Positions 48,383 through 57,651 of a stretch of DNA of 64,000 bases are shown one piece after another; the stretch's first letter is position 1, and every line of letters begins with the position of its first letter. The notes beneath the pieces were generated by a model. That model had not been told where the DNA came from. It saw only the letters and a list, made by a program, of their open reading frames with translations, and searched no databases. The position numbers and the translations under genes were made by a program. The stretch comes from Paraburkholderia sartisoli (GTDB taxonomy: Bacteria; Pseudomonadota; Gammaproteobacteria; Burkholderiales; Burkholderiaceae): assembly GCF_900107685.1 (NCBI RefSeq), contig NZ_FNRQ01000001.1:124001-188000 (forward strand). Direction: 5' to 3'.

Positions 48383-48438
48383 GCGGCTTATAAGCGGTTT
48401 ATAAGTGGCTTAAGCGGCCCGGGCGGCCGCGCGCGATG

Positions 48439-49197
48439 TCATTCACGATGCGTATCGCCGCAGACGGGGCAATCCAGCTGACGCGCGAGGCGCATCGTGT
48501 TCCACTCCATGCGCAGCGAGTCGAGCATCATCAGACGCCCGACGAGTGGCGTACCGATGCCGGCGATCACGCGCAACGCTTCGGCGGCCTGCATCGCGCC
48601 GATGATGCCGACCGTCGGCGAAAAAACCCCCATCGTCGAACACGCGACTTCCTCGAACGGTTGATCTTCGGGGAACACGCACGCGTAGCAGGGCGACGCT
48701 TCGTCGCGAAAATCGAACGTGCTGATCTGGCCGTCGAAGCGCAGCGCCGCGCCCGACACGAGCGGCACGCGGTGCCGCACGCACGCACGGTTGATCGCGT
48801 GGCGCGTCGCGAAGTTGTCGGTGCAGTCGAGCACGACCGTCGCGTGCGGCACGTGCGCGTCGAGCCAGGCGTCGTCGGCGCGCGCGGCGACCGCGTGTAC
48901 CTTCACGTCGGGATTCAGTTGCGCGATGGCGTCGCGGCCCGATTCGACTTTCGGGCGGCCCACCGAAGCGGTGACGTGCAGGATCTGCCGCTGCAGGTTC
49001 GTGAGATCGACCGTATCGGCATCGACGAGCGTCAGCGTGCCGACACCGGCCGCCGCCAGATACATCGCCGCGGGCGACCCAAGGCCGCCCGCGCCAATGA
49101 CGATCGCGTGCGCGTCGAGAAAGCGCTGCTGCGCCTCGATACCGAGTTCATCGACAAGAATATGGCGGGAATAGCGGAGGAGCTGGTCGTCGTTCAT
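48439..49197 (-). CDS. moeB: MoeB/ThiF/HesA-type adenylyltransferase
   Basis: A 252-residue E1-like enzyme that activates the C-terminus of a ubiquitin-like sulfur carrier (MoaD or ThiS) by adenylation. The nucleotide motif is VIGAGGLGSPAAMYLAAAG, followed by DADTVDLTNLQRQ. Zinc is bound by two CXXC pairs, CYACVF and CPVCGD near the C-terminus. There is no carrier-protein gene nearby, so molybdopterin or thiamine use cannot be told apart. It follows ctpA on the minus strand, but a strong hairpin (49257-49284) lies between them. Confidence 0.88.
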   Translation of the reverse strand: MNDDQLLRYSRHILVDELGIEAQQRFLDAHAIVIGAGGLGSPAAMYLAAAGVGTLTLVDADTVDLTNLQRQILHVTASVGRPKVESGRDAIAQLNPDVKVHAVAARADDAWLDAHVPHATVVLDCTDNFATRHAINRACVRHRVPLVSGAALRFDGQISTFDFRDEASPCYACVFPEDQPFEEVACSTMGVFSPTVGIIGAMQAAEALRVIAGIGTPLVGRLMMLDSLRMEWNTMRLARQLDCPVCGDTHRE

Positions 49198-49256
49198 GGC
49201 GGGGCGCGTCGTAGTTGTCGTTATTTTAATCGCGCGGGCGCTCTGACGAGGAAGAC

Positions 49257-49284
49257 GGCCTTCGCAGCGGACGCTGCGAAGGCC
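49257..49284 (-). terminator. Terminator after ctpA
   Basis: A perfect 12-base stem, GGCCTTCGCAGC with GCTGCGAAGGCC, and a 4-base loop. It lies 16 bases after the ctpA stop in the minus direction, followed by GTCTTCCTC. The stretch TAATCGCGC further on contains few Ts, so read-through to moeB may occur. Confidence 0.75.
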
Positions 49285-49300
49285 GGTGAGACATGAAACG

Positions 49301-50878
49301 TTAGTTGCCTTGCGATGCGGGCGCCGGTGCGGAAGCCGGTGCCGGACCCGATGCGCCCGGCGTAACGGCCTGCGCGGGCTTCACGGCGACGGGCGCCGAA
49401 GCCGACGCAGGCGGCTTGTTCTGCGCGAGACGGCGCTCGCTCAGCGACTTCGATTCCTGAACCGGCTTGCCCTCCAGCTTGTTCAGGCCTTGTTGCAGCA
49501 TGAAGTCGTCGGGGGAACCGAACTCGACCGGCTTGCGATCGCGATCCTTCTGACGCTGTTCCGGCGTCTTCTTGTCGTTCTGTTCCTCGAGCTGGCGCAA
49601 CTGGTCCATGCGCTCGTTTTCGCGCTGTTCCTGTTCCTTCTTCTCGTTCGGATCCTGCGTGTTCGCGAGGTGGTTCGAGTAATCCACTTCACGCGTCACG
49701 AGTGCGTCATCCGGATCGCCTTCCGCGTATTGATCCACCGCGACGTCCGGGCGGATGCCCTTGTTCTGGATCGAACGGCCGCTCGGCGTGTAGTAGTACG
49801 CCGTGGTGAGGCGCAGTGCGGTGTCGGCGGTCATCGGACGCACCGTCTGCACCGAACCCTTGCCGAACGTCGTCTTGCCGACGATCAGCGCGCGATGCTG
49901 ATCCTGCAGCGCGCCCGCGACGATTTCCGACGCCGACGCCGAATACGCGTTCGTCAGCACGATCATCGGTACCGTCTTGAAGATCGGCGGCAGGTTCTTC
50001 AGCGGATCGCCGTCGAACGAAGGCAGGCGGTAGTTATCGTAGGTATCCCGGTAGACCTGCTTCGAATCCGGAATCTGGCCATTGGTCGACACCACGACCG
50101 AATCCGGCGGCAGGAACGCGCCGGCGACGCCGACCGCGCTTTGCAGCAGGCCACCGCCGTTGTTGCGCAGATCGAGGACGAAGCCCTTCAGGTTAGGCTG
50201 CTGGCGCGCGATGTCCTGCAGTTTCGCGGCGAGATCAGGCGTGGTGCGTTCCTGGAAGCTCGTAATGCGAACGTATGCATAACCCGGCGCGAGAATCTTC
50301 ATCTTCACGCTCTGCACGCGGATCACGGCGCGCGTGACGGTGAGCGGGAACGTGCGGTCGTCGGTCTTGCGGAAGATCGTGAGCGTGACCTTCGTGCCCG
50401 GCTCGCCGCGCATCTGCTTGACGGCCTTGTCGAGCGTCATGCCGCGCACCGGCTTGTCGTTGATGCGCGTGATCAGGTCGCCCGGACGGATGCCGGCGCG
50501 GAACGCGGGCGTGTCCTCGATCGGCGAGATCACCTTGATCAAGCCGTCTTCCGAGGAGATCTCGATGCCAAGACCGGCGAAGCGGCCCTTGGTCTGTTCC
50601 TGCAGCTCTTCGTAATCGGTCTTGTCGAGATACGACGAGTGCGGGTCGAGGCTCGACACCATGCCCTTGATCGCAGCGGTGAGCAGTTTTTTGTCGTCGA
50701 CCGGCTCGACGTACTCATGCTTGATCTGCCCGAAGACTTCGGCGAAGAGCCGGAGCTGGTCAAGTGGCAGTGGCGTGGTCGCGGTTTGCTGGGCCGAAGC
50801 GGAAAGCTGCAGGGTGGCAAAAACGCCAGTAGCAAGGCCCGCGGCGATCAGGCCGATATTTTTCAGGTTCTTTCGCAT
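49301..50878 (-). CDS. ctpA: S41 family C-terminal processing peptidase
   Basis: A 525-residue periplasmic serine protease. After a signal peptide (LIAAGLATGVFATLQLSASA) there is an N-terminal helical region, a PDZ domain (ISSEDGLIKVISPIEDTPAF, IRPGDLITRI) and the S41 core. The catalytic Ser is in AYSASASEIVAGALQ and the Lys in IVGKTTFGKGSVQT. The C-terminal 120 residues are charged, Gln/Glu/Lys-rich, then Pro/Ala-rich. CtpA-type enzymes trim peptidoglycan hydrolases and other periplasmic proteins. It sits downstream of gpmA and upstream of moeB. A promoter-like element with a dyad is at 50932-50954. Confidence 0.94.
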   Translation of the reverse strand: MRKNLKNIGLIAAGLATGVFATLQLSASAQQTATTPLPLDQLRLFAEVFGQIKHEYVEPVDDKKLLTAAIKGMVSSLDPHSSYLDKTDYEELQEQTKGRFAGLGIEISSEDGLIKVISPIEDTPAFRAGIRPGDLITRINDKPVRGMTLDKAVKQMRGEPGTKVTLTIFRKTDDRTFPLTVTRAVIRVQSVKMKILAPGYAYVRITSFQERTTPDLAAKLQDIARQQPNLKGFVLDLRNNGGGLLQSAVGVAGAFLPPDSVVVSTNGQIPDSKQVYRDTYDNYRLPSFDGDPLKNLPPIFKTVPMIVLTNAYSASASEIVAGALQDQHRALIVGKTTFGKGSVQTVRPMTADTALRLTTAYYYTPSGRSIQNKGIRPDVAVDQYAEGDPDDALVTREVDYSNHLANTQDPNEKKEQEQRENERMDQLRQLEEQNDKKTPEQRQKDRDRKPVEFGSPDDFMLQQGLNKLEGKPVQESKSLSERRLAQNKPPASASAPVAVKPAQAVTPGASGPAPASAPAPASQGN

Positions 50879-51190
50879 AGAGTCTGGTGCGGTCGGATGC
50901 GCGTGGCAACGTCAAAGAGAAGGGACGGACAAGTATAACTGCACACCCGTGCAGCACGTGCGCAAGTGTAGGGGGCGGATAATCGGCTTTCCGGAATTCG
51001 ACAGCGGCAGATGCCTCAGGTTCGTCGCAGCGGCGCCCGGATGGCGAAGTAATGTGCGGTAACAGTCAACCGGCCCGTCGGGATGCCAGTTGACCCGCCT
51101 GGATAGCGGGACGGCGCATGCACCGGTCGTTCTTCCCGGGACATGCGCCGCCTGTTTCCCGGCATTGCCGGTCTGTCGGCCATGCGGTGT
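50879..51190 (-). promoter_or_regulatory. 312-base leader between gpmA and ctpA; promoter-like element of ctpA
   Basis: No gene is supported here. On the minus strand a -10-like TATACT covers 50932-50937. Directly upstream, the perfect dyad CTGCAC-N4-GTGCAG lies at 50939-50954, in the spacer of that promoter. A clear -35 box is absent. This suggests that ctpA can be expressed on its own and may be controlled. The part next to gpmA (51060-51190) is GC-rich and shows nothing recognisable. Confidence 0.4.
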
Positions 51191-51937
51191 TCAGCCTGCC
51201 TTGCCCTGCTTGGCAACCGCGGCCTGCGCTGCCGCGATCGCGTCGGCATCGCCGAGGTAGTAGTGCTTGAGCGGTTTCAGGTTTTCGTCGAGTTCGTACA
51301 CGAGCGGCACGCCGTTCGGGATGTTCAGCCCGACGATGTCGGCATCGGAGATGCCGTCGAGATACTTCACGAGCGCGCGGATCGAATTGCCGTGCGCGGC
51401 GATCAGCACCTTGCGGCCCGACCTGATGGCGGGCGCGATCGATTCGTTCCACACTGGCAGCACGCGCGCCACGGTGTCTTTCAGGCACTCGGTGAGCGGC
51501 AGCTGTTCGCGCGGCACCTTCGCGTAACGCGGGTCGTTGTAAGCCGTGCGGTCGTCGGACGGATCGAGTGCGGGCGGCGGCGTATCGTAGCTGCGGCGCC
51601 AGACCAGCACCTGTTCGTCGCCGTATTTCGCCGCCGTTTCGGCCTTGTTGAGGCCCGACAGCGCCCCGTAGTGACGCTCGTTCAGCCGCCACGAATGGAC
51701 GACCGGCAGATACATCAGGTCCATCTGGTCCTGCACGTGCCATAGTGTGCGGATCGCGCGCCTGAGCACCGACGTGTACGCGATGTCGAACGTGTAGCCT
51801 GATTCCTTCAGCAGCACGCCCGCCTGCCGTGCTTCGCGGTTACCCTGTTCGGTCAGGTCGACGTCGACCCAGCCGGTGAATCGGTTTTCCTTGTTCCACG
51901 TCGATTCGCCGTGGCGGATGAGAACGAGTTTGTACAT
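51191..51937 (-). CDS. gpmA: 2,3-bisphosphoglycerate-dependent phosphoglycerate mutase
   Basis: A 248-residue glycolytic enzyme that converts 3-phosphoglycerate to 2-phosphoglycerate. The phosphohistidine motif is [18 protein letters not shown], the second His is in [15 protein letters not shown] and the usual [12 protein letters not shown] is present. Length and motifs match E. coli GpmA. It diverges from the rhodanese-grxC-secB-gpsA operon with 146 bases between the starts. ctpA lies downstream on the same strand. Confidence 0.97.
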   Translation of the reverse strand: MYKLVLIRHGESTWNKENRFTGWVDVDLTEQGNREARQAGVLLKESGYTFDIAYTSVLRRAIRTLWHVQDQMDLMYLPVVHSWRLNERHYGALSGLNKAETAAKYGDEQVLVWRRSYDTPPPALDPSDDRTAYNDPRYAKVPREQLPLTECLKDTVARVLPVWNESIAPAIRSGRKVLIAAHGNSIRALVKYLDGISDADIVGLNIPNGVPLVYELDENLKPLKHYYLGDADAIAAAQAAVAKQGKAG

Positions 51938-52031
51938 GGTGCCGGTCGGTAGTAAGGAAGCGGTAAAGCACGCTGGCAGGTCCTTTGCAGGGGGCCCGAC
52001 GGGCCGTCGCCATCGCGTCAGGCGGTTATTT

Positions 52032-52037
52032 TATAAT
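52032..52037 (+). promoter_or_regulatory. -10 box (TATAAT) of the rhodanese-grxC-secB operon
   Basis: A perfect TATAAT occurs 46 bases before the GTG at 52084. The ATG formed by its last bases (52036) is therefore unlikely to be a translation start, which supports the GTG as the true one. No good -35 is present at the right distance. Confidence 0.5.
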
Positions 52038-52083
52038 GGGAAGATTGCCCTTTCCGATTTCTCTCTTTTTCGGCGGATTTTCC

Positions 52084-52509
52084 GTGAAGTTTTTCACCGA
52101 TTACACAAACCTTGTACTCATTGCGATTGCCCTCATCTCCGGGGCGTTGCTCCTGTGGCCGGCGATCATCCGGCGTGGCCGCGGCGGCCTTTCCGCCGCC
52201 GAAGCCACGCAACTGATCAACCGGCGCAATGCCGTGGTCATCGACCTTCGTTCCACCGAGGATTTCGCCAAAGGTCATCTTCCGTCGGCACGCCACGTCG
52301 AGTTCGCAGAGTTGCAGGCGAAAGCCGGCCAGCTCGTGAAGAACAAGAGCAACCCGGTGCTGCTGGTGTGCCAGACCGGCCAGCAGTCGAACAAGGCAGT
52401 GCGCGTCGTTCAGGATGCGGGCTACGCCGAAGTCCACGTGTTGCAGGGCGGGCTCAACGCCTGGCAGCAGGCCGGCATGCCGGTCGTGAAACAAGGAGTT
52501 GCGAAGTGA
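52084..52509 (+). CDS. Rhodanese-like domain protein with N-terminal membrane anchor
   Basis: A 141-residue protein. An N-terminal helix (NLVLIAIALISGALLLWPAI, residues 7-26) anchors a single rhodanese domain, whose active-site loop is VCQTGQQSNKAVRV with the Cys at about residue 97. Such proteins carry sulfane sulfur or handle thiols; the specific role is unknown. The start is GTG at 52084 (MKFFTDYTNLVL after the first codon). An in-frame ATG at 52036 overlaps the -10 box and gives a less plausible N-terminus. The stop overlaps the GTG start of grxC by four bases. Confidence 0.88.
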   Translation: MKFFTDYTNLVLIAIALISGALLLWPAIIRRGRGGLSAAEATQLINRRNAVVIDLRSTEDFAKGHLPSARHVEFAELQAKAGQLVKNKSNPVLLVCQTGQQSNKAVRVVQDAGYAEVHVLQGGLNAWQQAGMPVVKQGVAK

Positions 52510-52769
52510 ACAAAGTGATCATGTACAGCACGCAGGTGTGTCCGTATTGCCAGATGGCCGAACGTCTTTTAAAGTCGCGCGGCGTCGACCACGTTGAAAA
52601 AGTGCTCATCGACAAAGACCCGACCCGCCGTCAGGAAATGATGACGCGCACCGGGCGGCGGACCGTGCCGCAGGTGTACATCGGCGAGACGCATGTTGGC
52701 GGCTACGACGATCTTTCCGCGCTCGATCGCGCGGGCGGTCTGACGCCGCTGCTCGAAGCGGCCGTGTAA
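52506..52769 (+). CDS. grxC: Glutaredoxin 3
   Basis: An 87-residue dithiol glutaredoxin. The active site CPYC lies in YSTQVCPYCQMAERLL, the cis-Pro in RTVPQVYIG and the GSH-binding motif GGYDDLSAL. It reduces disulfides with glutathione; gshA and gshB are in the same window. It begins with GTG (52506) and overlaps the rhodanese gene stop by four bases, so the two are translationally coupled. secB follows 121 bases later. The order rhodanese, grx, secB, gpsA is common in Proteobacteria. Confidence 0.95.
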   Translation: MNKVIMYSTQVCPYCQMAERLLKSRGVDHVEKVLIDKDPTRRQEMMTRTGRRTVPQVYIGETHVGGYDDLSALDRAGGLTPLLEAAV

Positions 52770-52890
52770 CGTAGCGGCCCGCGTCGCCTTGACCGGCGAG
52801 CCGCCGTACGTTTGACGCGGCTCGCCAGAAAATCCGGCGGACCATCGGTGATGGCCCGCCGTTATGAATTTATCCAGGAACCATTCAATC

Positions 52891-53361
52891 ATGTCTGACG
52901 AGAACAACCAGCCGTTCTTCAATATCCAGCGCATTTACCTGAAGGACATGTCGCTCGAGCAGCCGAACTCGCCGGCCATTTTCCTGGAACAGGACATGCC
53001 GTCGGTTGAAGTCGAAGTCGACGTGAAGGCTGAGCGCCTCGCCGACACCGTTTTTGAAGTCCTCGTGACCGGCACGGTCACCGCCAAGGTCAACGACAAG
53101 GTCGCGTTCCTGATCGAAGCCAAGCAGGCGGGTATTTTCGACATCCGCAACATCCCGGCGGAACAGATCGATCCGCTCGTCGGCATTGCTTGCCCGACGA
53201 TCCTGTTCCCGTACCTGCGCTCGAACATCGCCGACGCGATCACGCGCGCGGGCTTCCCGCCGATCCATCTCGCCGAAATCAACTTCCAGGCGCTCTACGA
53301 GCAGCGCCTCGCGCAGCTCGGCGGCCAGGAAGGCGTGCCCAACGGCAACGCGACCCATTAA
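52891..53361 (+). CDS. secB: Protein-export chaperone SecB
   Basis: A 156-residue chaperone that keeps preproteins unfolded and delivers them to SecA. The family signatures are [20 protein letters not shown] and the C-terminal [20 protein letters not shown]. The C-terminus is rich in Gln/Gly ([11 protein letters not shown]). The start [13 protein letters not shown] at 52891 replaces an upstream in-frame ATG nine codons earlier. The ribosome site is AGGAACC a few bases further upstream. gpsA follows after 12 bases. Confidence 0.97.
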   Translation: MSDENNQPFFNIQRIYLKDMSLEQPNSPAIFLEQDMPSVEVEVDVKAERLADTVFEVLVTGTVTAKVNDKVAFLIEAKQAGIFDIRNIPAEQIDPLVGIACPTILFPYLRSNIADAITRAGFPPIHLAEINFQALYEQRLAQLGGQEGVPNGNATH

Positions 53362-53373
53362 GGGACGCGTCCG

Positions 53374-54381
53374 GTGCCGGGCATGAAGGTCACCGTTCTC
53401 GGCGCGGGCGCATGGGGCACCGCGCTCGCGGGCCATCTGGCCGCGCGGCACGACACGGTGCTCTGGGCGCGCGACAGCGCGCTCATCGCGGAGCTTTCCA
53501 CGACGCAGCAAAACGCCCGCTATCTGGCGGGCGTTTCCTTGCCGCCGGCGCTTCGCTACGAAGCGGATCTTCCGGCCGTGCTCGCGCATTGCGCGGCAGA
53601 CGACGCGTTGTGCGTCGTCGCCACGCCGGTCGCCGGATTGCGCGGACTGTTTCGCGCGATGCGCGATGCGGGCCGCGTGCCTGCGCACGTCGTGTGGCTG
53701 TGCAAGGGTTTCGAGGCAGATACGCAGTTATTGCCGCATCAGGTCGTCGCGGCGGAACTGGCGGGACACGCGAGCAACGGCGTGTTGTCCGGACCGAGTT
53801 TCGCGCGTGAGGTCGGGCAAGGGCTGCCGGTTGCGCTGACGGTGGCAAGCGGCGCGGCCGCGTGCCGCGAGCGCACGGTCGCGGCGTTTCATCACGGTGC
53901 GATGCGCATTTATACCGGCGACGACCTCGTCGGCGTCGAAGTCGGCGGCGCGGTCAAGAACGTGCTCGCGATCGCGACGGGCATTTCAGATGGCCTCGGC
54001 CTCGGCCTCAACGCACGTGCGGCGCTGATCACGCGCGGGCTCGCGGAAATGTCGCGGCTCGGCGTGACGCTCGGCGGCCGGGCGGAAACGTTCACGGGTC
54101 TCACGGGTCTCGGCGATCTGATCCTCACCGCGACAGGCGACCTGTCCCGCAACCGGACAGTCGGCGTGCAACTCGCCTCGGGTCGCACGCTCGACGATAT
54201 TCTTGGCGGCCTCGGTCATGTGGCCGAAGGCGTGCGATGCGCGCAGGCGGTGCTGGCCATCGCCCGCGCGCATGCCATCGAAATGCCGATCACACAGGCG
54301 GTTTGCGCCGTGCTGTTCGACGGTGTCGCGCCACGCGACGCCGTCAGCGCGCTTTTGCGCCGGGATTCGAAGGCCGAATAG
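53374..54381 (+). CDS. gpsA: Glycerol-3-phosphate dehydrogenase [NAD(P)+]
   Basis: A 335-residue enzyme that makes glycerol 3-phosphate from dihydroxyacetone phosphate for phospholipid synthesis. The NAD-binding motif [15 protein letters not shown] and the catalytic lysine in [14 protein letters not shown] are present. Two starts are possible: GTG at 53374, with GGGA 8 bases upstream, or ATG at 53383 ([12 protein letters not shown]), the more usual N-terminus. The coordinates use the GTG. It is the last gene of the secB operon; a macrodomain gene follows 130 bases later. Confidence 0.95.
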   Translation: MPGMKVTVLGAGAWGTALAGHLAARHDTVLWARDSALIAELSTTQQNARYLAGVSLPPALRYEADLPAVLAHCAADDALCVVATPVAGLRGLFRAMRDAGRVPAHVVWLCKGFEADTQLLPHQVVAAELAGHASNGVLSGPSFAREVGQGLPVALTVASGAAACRERTVAAFHHGAMRIYTGDDLVGVEVGGAVKNVLAIATGISDGLGLGLNARAALITRGLAEMSRLGVTLGGRAETFTGLTGLGDLILTATGDLSRNRTVGVQLASGRTLDDILGGLGHVAEGVRCAQAVLAIARAHAIEMPITQAVCAVLFDGVAPRDAVSALLRRDSKAE

Positions 54382-54511
54382 TTCCGGCGTCCGGCGCCGT
54401 GTTCCCGACGCCGGATTTCCACCTCATTCTCTCCATTCCCGCGCGCGGTTCCGAACCGCTGCGTTACCCTGTTGTCGATGTGAAGACAGGCGTGCGGATA
54501 TGGAGGTTTCC

Positions 54512-55063
54512 ATGCTCCCGATCGGTCAATGCAGGCTCGAAGCGCGGGTCGTCGATATCACGACGCTCGCCGTCGATGCAATCGTCAACGCGGCGAATAC
54601 GTCGTTGCTGGGCGGAGGTGGCGTCGATGGCGCGATCCATCGGGCCGCGGGGCGCGACCTGCTACGCGAATGCGAGACGCTCGGCGGCTGCGCCACCGGC
54701 AACGCGAAGCTCACCGCTGGCTACCGGCTTCCCGCGAAACACGTGATTCACGCAGTGGGCCCGGTGTGGGGCGGCGGCGGTCACGGCGAGGCGGAACTGC
54801 TCGCTTCCTGCTATCGACGTTCGATGGAACTCGCGCAAGACGCGCATTGCGTGAGCATCGCGTTTCCCGCCATCAGTTGCGGCGTTTATCGCTTCCCTGC
54901 ACAGCAGGCGGTACGGATCGCCGTGAGCACAGTGATCGCAACCTTGCAGCAGGCAGCCGGTTCGATCAGTCACGTAACGTTCGCCTGCTTCGACGACCCG
55001 ATGTTCCAGCTATACGAACGCGAGCTGAACGGCCGTCAGGCGCCGCCGTCGAAGCCTGCCTGA
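54512..55063 (+). CDS. Macrodomain protein (probable O-acetyl-ADP-ribose deacetylase)
   Basis: A 183-residue single macrodomain. The ADP-ribose-binding signature is [22 protein letters not shown], followed by [17 protein letters not shown] and [20 protein letters not shown]. The length and pattern match the MacroD/YmdB-like family that removes acetyl or ADP-ribose groups. The ATG at 54512 has GGAGG 5 bases upstream; an ATG at 54500 lacks a good site. The 3' end overlaps the trmL gene by 28 bases in convergent orientation. No ADP-ribosyltransferase gene is near. Confidence 0.92.
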   Translation: MLPIGQCRLEARVVDITTLAVDAIVNAANTSLLGGGGVDGAIHRAAGRDLLRECETLGGCATGNAKLTAGYRLPAKHVIHAVGPVWGGGGHGEAELLASCYRRSMELAQDAHCVSIAFPAISCGVYRFPAQQAVRIAVSTVIATLQQAAGSISHVTFACFDDPMFQLYERELNGRQAPPSKPA

Positions 55064-55506
55064 CGCCACGCTTCGAACACGACCACAGCCACGGTATTCG
55101 ACAGGTTCAGGCTGCGGTTGCCAGGCCGCATCGGCAGGCGCACACGCTGTTCGCCTGCGAATTGCGACAACACCTGATCGGGTAGCCCGCGCGTCTCGGC
55201 GCCAAACACGAACCAGTCGCCCGGCAGAAACGCGTGATCGTGAAAGCGCCCCGAGCCGCGCGTCGTGAACGCGAACATGCGCGCGGCATCGGGCGACTCG
55301 GCGGCGATGAACGCATCCCAGCTGGCATGCACGTGCATCTGCGCGTACTCGTGATAGTCGAGGCCGGCGCGGCGCATCTTCGTGTCGTCGAGCGGAAAGC
55401 CGAGCGGTTCGATCAGATGCAGCCGCGCGCCGGTGTTCGCGCACAGGCGGATCACGTTGCCGGTATTCGGCGGAATTTCGGGCTCGACGAGAACGACGTT
55501 GAACAT
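55036..55506 (-). CDS. trmL: tRNA (cytidine(34)-2'-O)-methyltransferase
   Basis: A 156-residue SPOUT-family enzyme. It methylates the wobble ribose of tRNA-Leu isoacceptors. The knotted core is seen as [20 protein letters not shown] at the start and [20 protein letters not shown] at the end. The length equals the E. coli enzyme. The stop lies inside the end of the convergent macrodomain gene. It follows comF on the same strand with 19 bases between, so the two may be co-transcribed. Confidence 0.95.
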   Translation of the reverse strand: MFNVVLVEPEIPPNTGNVIRLCANTGARLHLIEPLGFPLDDTKMRRAGLDYHEYAQMHVHASWDAFIAAESPDAARMFAFTTRGSGRFHDHAFLPGDWFVFGAETRGLPDQVLSQFAGEQRVRLPMRPGNRSLNLSNTVAVVVFEAWRQAGFDGGA

Positions 55507-55525
55507 GGTTTGAACAGGTTGAAAG

Positions 55526-56317
55526 CTAGTTTTTCGGTGTGCGCAGCGCGGTGAAGCAGGTGACGCGTCGTGCGCCTGCCTGCCTGAGCGTACGCGCGAC
55601 AGCTTCGAGCGTGGCGCCCGAGGTCATCACGTCGTCGACAATGCCGACGTGCAGCCCGGCCACGGGTTTTGCCACGGCAAACGCGCGCCCGACGTTGTCG
55701 CGCCGCGCATCCAGATCGAGCCGCGACTGCGGCGCGGTATCGATGATGCGCCGGATCAGCGTCGCGTCGCGCCGTATTTCCAGTGCATCGGCGAGCGGCC
55801 TGGCGATTTCCCACGCCTGGTTGTACCCACGCGCGACCAGCCGACGGCGTGCAAGCGGGACGGGCGCGATCACGTCGGGGCGCGAGCCGGTTTCGAGCGA
55901 ATCTCCGGCGAGGCGCGCGAGCCGTTCGCCGAACTCGCGGGCCAGCATCAGCCGCGCGCGAAACTTCAGCCCGAGCGCCAGCGAATCGAGCGGCGCACGA
56001 TAATCGGCGAGCGCGAAGGTCGCGTCGAATGCGGGCGGCGAGGTGACGCAGTCGCCGCAACGATAGCGGTCGCCCTTCGGGCTGCGTCGCCGCGCCGAAA
56101 CCGCGAGCGGAATCGCGCAGACCGTGCAGCGCAGACGCGCTTCGTTCCAGTACGCCGCGTCGCAGCCGTCGCATAACGTTCGCTGCGACAAATTGCCGCA
56201 CAGACCGCAGAGCGTCGGCAACGCGAACGCCGTCACCTGCTGGCACAGTGAGCGAACCTGACGCGAGACGATCGCGAAACGGCTTCGCGACGACGGGGAA
56301 ACGAACGTGACCGGCAT
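55526..56317 (-). CDS. comF: ComF family phosphoribosyltransferase-like protein
   Basis: A 263-residue protein. The N-terminal zinc part has CGLCGNLSQRTLCDGCDAAY and CTVCAIPL, then CGDCV. The C-terminal phosphoribosyltransferase fold ends with the PRPP-binding loop IVDDVMTSGATLEAVARTL. ComF proteins are needed for DNA uptake in several naturally competent bacteria, together with ComM, which is also in the window. I chose the ATG at 56317 (MPVTFVSPSSRSRFAIV) over starts in the open frame further upstream. The gene diverges from a methyltransferase gene. Confidence 0.9.
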   Translation of the reverse strand: MPVTFVSPSSRSRFAIVSRQVRSLCQQVTAFALPTLCGLCGNLSQRTLCDGCDAAYWNEARLRCTVCAIPLAVSARRRSPKGDRYRCGDCVTSPPAFDATFALADYRAPLDSLALGLKFRARLMLAREFGERLARLAGDSLETGSRPDVIAPVPLARRRLVARGYNQAWEIARPLADALEIRRDATLIRRIIDTAPQSRLDLDARRDNVGRAFAVAKPVAGLHVGIVDDVMTSGATLEAVARTLRQAGARRVTCFTALRTPKN

Positions 56318-56402
56318 GGCTGAATGTGCCCGCAAAGGCCTCCTGCACTGAACCAAAGGGAGCGAGCGAGTATACTTCGCACTCTTCGTCCGTTCGACCG
56401 CC

Positions 56403-57368
56403 ATGCCCCCAACTTCCGCCAAAACCAGCCGTCCGGCCTACGATTCGCGGCGTTTGCGACGGATTTTCGACCGCCGCGCCGCGACTTTCGACGAAGTCGC
56501 GTTCCTGCCGCGCGAAATCGCGCAACGCATGCGCGAGCGTCTCGACTTCATCAAGATGAGTCCGGCGAGCGTGCTCGATGCAGGCTGCGGCGCGGGCGAC
56601 GATCTTCCCCTGCTGCGCGAGCGGTTCCCCGAAGCGCCGGTATTCGGCACCGACCTGTCGCACGCGATGTTGCGCCGCGCATTGCATCACGACGCTGGCG
56701 ACACCAGCTGGCGACGCTTTCTGCCGGCATCGATCGGCAAGGCGCTGGGTGTGCGCGGTCCGCGTTTCGCCCAGGCCGATTTCTCGGCGTTGCCGTTCGC
56801 GCATGGCGCGTTCGAGTTCGTCTGGTCCAACCTGGCGCTGCACTGGCATTCGCGGCCCGATCTCGTCTTTCCCGAGTGGCAGCGTGTTCTGAAGGTGAAC
56901 GGTCTGCTGATGTTCAGCACGGTCGGCCCCGACACGCTCAAGGAGCTGCGGGGCGCGTGGGCCGAAGTCGAGGCGTCGCACGGCGTGAGTTCGCGCGCGC
57001 ATGTGATCGACTTCGTCGATATGCACGATCTTGGCGACATGCTCGTCGAGAGCGGATTCGAGATCCCGGTCATGGACCAGGAAGTGCTCACCATTACCTA
57101 CAGGTCGCCAGAGTCGCTGCTCGCGGATGTGCGCCGCTGGGGCGCCTATCCGTTCGAGCGCGAAGCCGCTTCGCCGGGCACGTCGAGGCGCCTGCACAAG
57201 GCGCTGCTGTCGGCGCTCGAAGCCCGCCGGCGGCCCGACGGCACGATCGCGCTCACCTTCGAAGTCATCTACGGGCACGCATGGAAAGCCGTGCCGCGGA
57301 CCACGGCCGAAGGCCACGGTATCGTGCGGATCGAGGACATCGGACGAGGTTCATCGAAGAATCGGTGA
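56403..57368 (+). CDS. SAM-dependent methyltransferase, BioC/NDUFAF5-like
   Basis: A 321-residue class I methyltransferase. The SAM motif is VLDAGCGAGDDLPLLRERFP, with acidic FGTDLSHAML after it. The middle WSNLALHWHSRPDLVF and the C-terminal part are close to BioC (malonyl-ACP methyltransferase) and to the mitochondrial NDUFAF5 hydroxylase. No bio genes are nearby, so BioC should not be assumed; the N-terminus is longer than in typical BioC. It diverges from comF and is followed by an unassigned 283-base region before the cox cluster. Confidence 0.87.
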   Translation: MPPTSAKTSRPAYDSRRLRRIFDRRAATFDEVAFLPREIAQRMRERLDFIKMSPASVLDAGCGAGDDLPLLRERFPEAPVFGTDLSHAMLRRALHHDAGDTSWRRFLPASIGKALGVRGPRFAQADFSALPFAHGAFEFVWSNLALHWHSRPDLVFPEWQRVLKVNGLLMFSTVGPDTLKELRGAWAEVEASHGVSSRAHVIDFVDMHDLGDMLVESGFEIPVMDQEVLTITYRSPESLLADVRRWGAYPFEREAASPGTSRRLHKALLSALEARRRPDGTIALTFEVIYGHAWKAVPRTTAEGHGIVRIEDIGRGSSKNR

Positions 57369-57485
57369 CGCGGTAAAGAGGACATCTGTTATGTCTGAAA
57401 TTACCGCTGCGCGAGACGTCAACGAGGTGCGTCAAAACGGCGCAGAGGCTTGTCGCGACTGGCTTGCAAGCCGATGGTGCATTGC

Positions 57486-57514
57486 TTGTGGATGCCATTG
57501 AACGCGCCTATAAT
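57486..57514 (+). promoter_or_regulatory. Probable sigma-70 promoter of the cox cluster
   Basis: TTGTGG (57486-57491), 17 bases, then a perfect TATAAT (57509-57514). It lies 138 bases before the DUF2244 gene, the first gene of the cox run. The region 57369-57651 otherwise contains only a possible 36-codon frame at 57391-57501, which overlaps this promoter. Confidence 0.6.
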
Positions 57515-57651
57515 GCGTCAGTTTGTCGCCCGGAGTTCCCACATCTGGTGCGGCAGATCAAGGCAGGAAAAGAGAGAAATCAGGCCGAAAGCGCCGAAAG
57601 TGGCAGTGTCGGTGCAGTGCCCGGCACGTTGCGAGGCGCAGGGAGGCAGCG

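Noticed and set aside
48383-48438. Short repeated TTATAAG / TTTATAAG / CTTAAG motifs after ptsI
   Set aside because: Only three imperfect copies within 40 bases between convergent genes; not enough for a repeat family or a terminator.
57391-57501. A 36-codon frame starting MSEITAARDVNEVRQNGAEA upstream of the cox cluster
   Set aside because: There is a weak GAGG site before it, but it runs into a good -35/-10 promoter and its C-terminal WCIACGCH looks arbitrary. Too short to claim.
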